Shown: positions 23,855-23,983 of the stretch, in pieces | Layout: each line of letters begins with the position of its first letter | Position numbering within the stretch: the stretch's first letter is position 1 | Assembly (NCBI GenBank): GCA_938091165.1 | Contig: CALKNK010000041.1 | Span: 1-23,983 of the forward strand | Reading direction: 5' to 3' | DNA: 23,983 nt | From: an uncultured Ilumatobacter sp. | GTDB taxonomy: Bacteria; Actinomycetota; Acidimicrobiia; Acidimicrobiales; Ilumatobacteraceae | Program-made: the position numbers and the translations under genes | Notes under the pieces: model-generated | Told to the model about the DNA's origin: nothing | What the model saw: only the letters and a program-made list of their open reading frames with translations | Databases searched by the model: none

Positions 23855-23983
23855 ATGGTCCGGAACGTGGCGCGAAACTGCGTGGCGCAGGGCTGCGCGG
23901 GCGAACCTTGAAGGCGCGAAGCTGACCGGCGCCGACCTGCGCGAAGCGAACCTGATCGACGCGACCGGCTGGGACACCGTGAA
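23855..23983 (+). CDS. Pentapeptide-repeat protein, partial, with a frame jump near its start
   Basis: From 23901 to the window end the plus strand encodes A(N/D)LxG-type pentapeptides (ANLEG AKLTG ADLRE ANLID, then ATGWDTV). These are units of a right-handed beta-helix protein. The reading frame carrying them is open back to the argG stop but has no ATG, GTG or TTG start. ATG 23855, with GGAGGGG directly before it, begins a different frame that runs 18 codons to a TGA. Removing one G from the GGG at 23899-23901 would join that start to the repeats. So the 5' end is either frameshifted, a sequencing error, or a pseudogene. The 3' part lies outside the window. Function unknown; such proteins sometimes mimic DNA. 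Confidence 0.55.

Noticed and set aside
23699..23977. Minus-strand open frame of 92 codons opposite the end of argG and the pentapeptide repeats
   Set aside because: It is the antisense of argG and of the pentapeptide units; pentapeptide DNA commonly leaves the opposite strand open.

Overview
The window looks like a chromosomal segment of a high-GC Gram-positive bacterium. I infer an actinomycetote, possibly of the Acidimicrobiia type. The reasons are a pafB-pafC pair of WYL regulators, a DUF4333-type lipoprotein, frequent GTG and TTG starts, many starts with weak Shine-Dalgarno sequences, and an HU gene followed by a separate Lys/Ala-rich 'tail' frame. I saw no rRNA, tRNA, CRISPR array, insertion sequence or phage gene.

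Layout, left to right. (1) 1-360, minus: HU and, 4 nt after its stop, the start of a Lys/Ala/Pro-rich basic protein that leaves the window. (2) 361-749: long non-coding leader with inverted repeats, then a DnaQ-like exonuclease (plus). (3) 1349-6050, minus: one tight transcription unit of aldehyde dehydrogenase, 3-hydroxyacyl-CoA dehydrogenase, stand-alone B12-binding subunit, pafB and pafC. (4) 6119-8334, minus: pgl-pgi, sugar-phosphate enzymes. (5) 8608-10176, plus: RarD-like transporter and two small lipoproteins, closed by a strong hairpin at 10248-10293. (6) 10326-15648, minus: a complete livG-livF-livH-livM-binding protein ABC importer. The binding protein carries a 12-bp tandem repeat. 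(7) 15870-17432, plus: a secreted HExxH zinc metallopeptidase. (8) 17455-20604, minus: GT2 glycosyltransferase, L,D-transpeptidase with a Thr-rich tail, and an alpha/beta hydrolase. (9) 20662-22360: a small membrane protein, a 355-bp gene-poor stretch, and a K+ channel. (10) 22479-end, plus: argG of the long E. coli type, then the beginning of a pentapeptide-repeat protein cut by the window end.

Most of the window is ordinary housekeeping content: fatty-acid/acyl-CoA metabolism, pentose-phosphate and glycolytic steps, amino-acid uptake and arginine synthesis, and cell-wall cross-linking. I did not find a clear new defence or mobile system. The points most worth a second look are the split HU/basic-tail arrangement, pafBC placed at the end of an acyl-CoA operon with an orphan B12 subunit, the uniform AEEP repeat in the binding protein, the E. 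coli-type argG, and the frame jump at the start of the pentapeptide gene.
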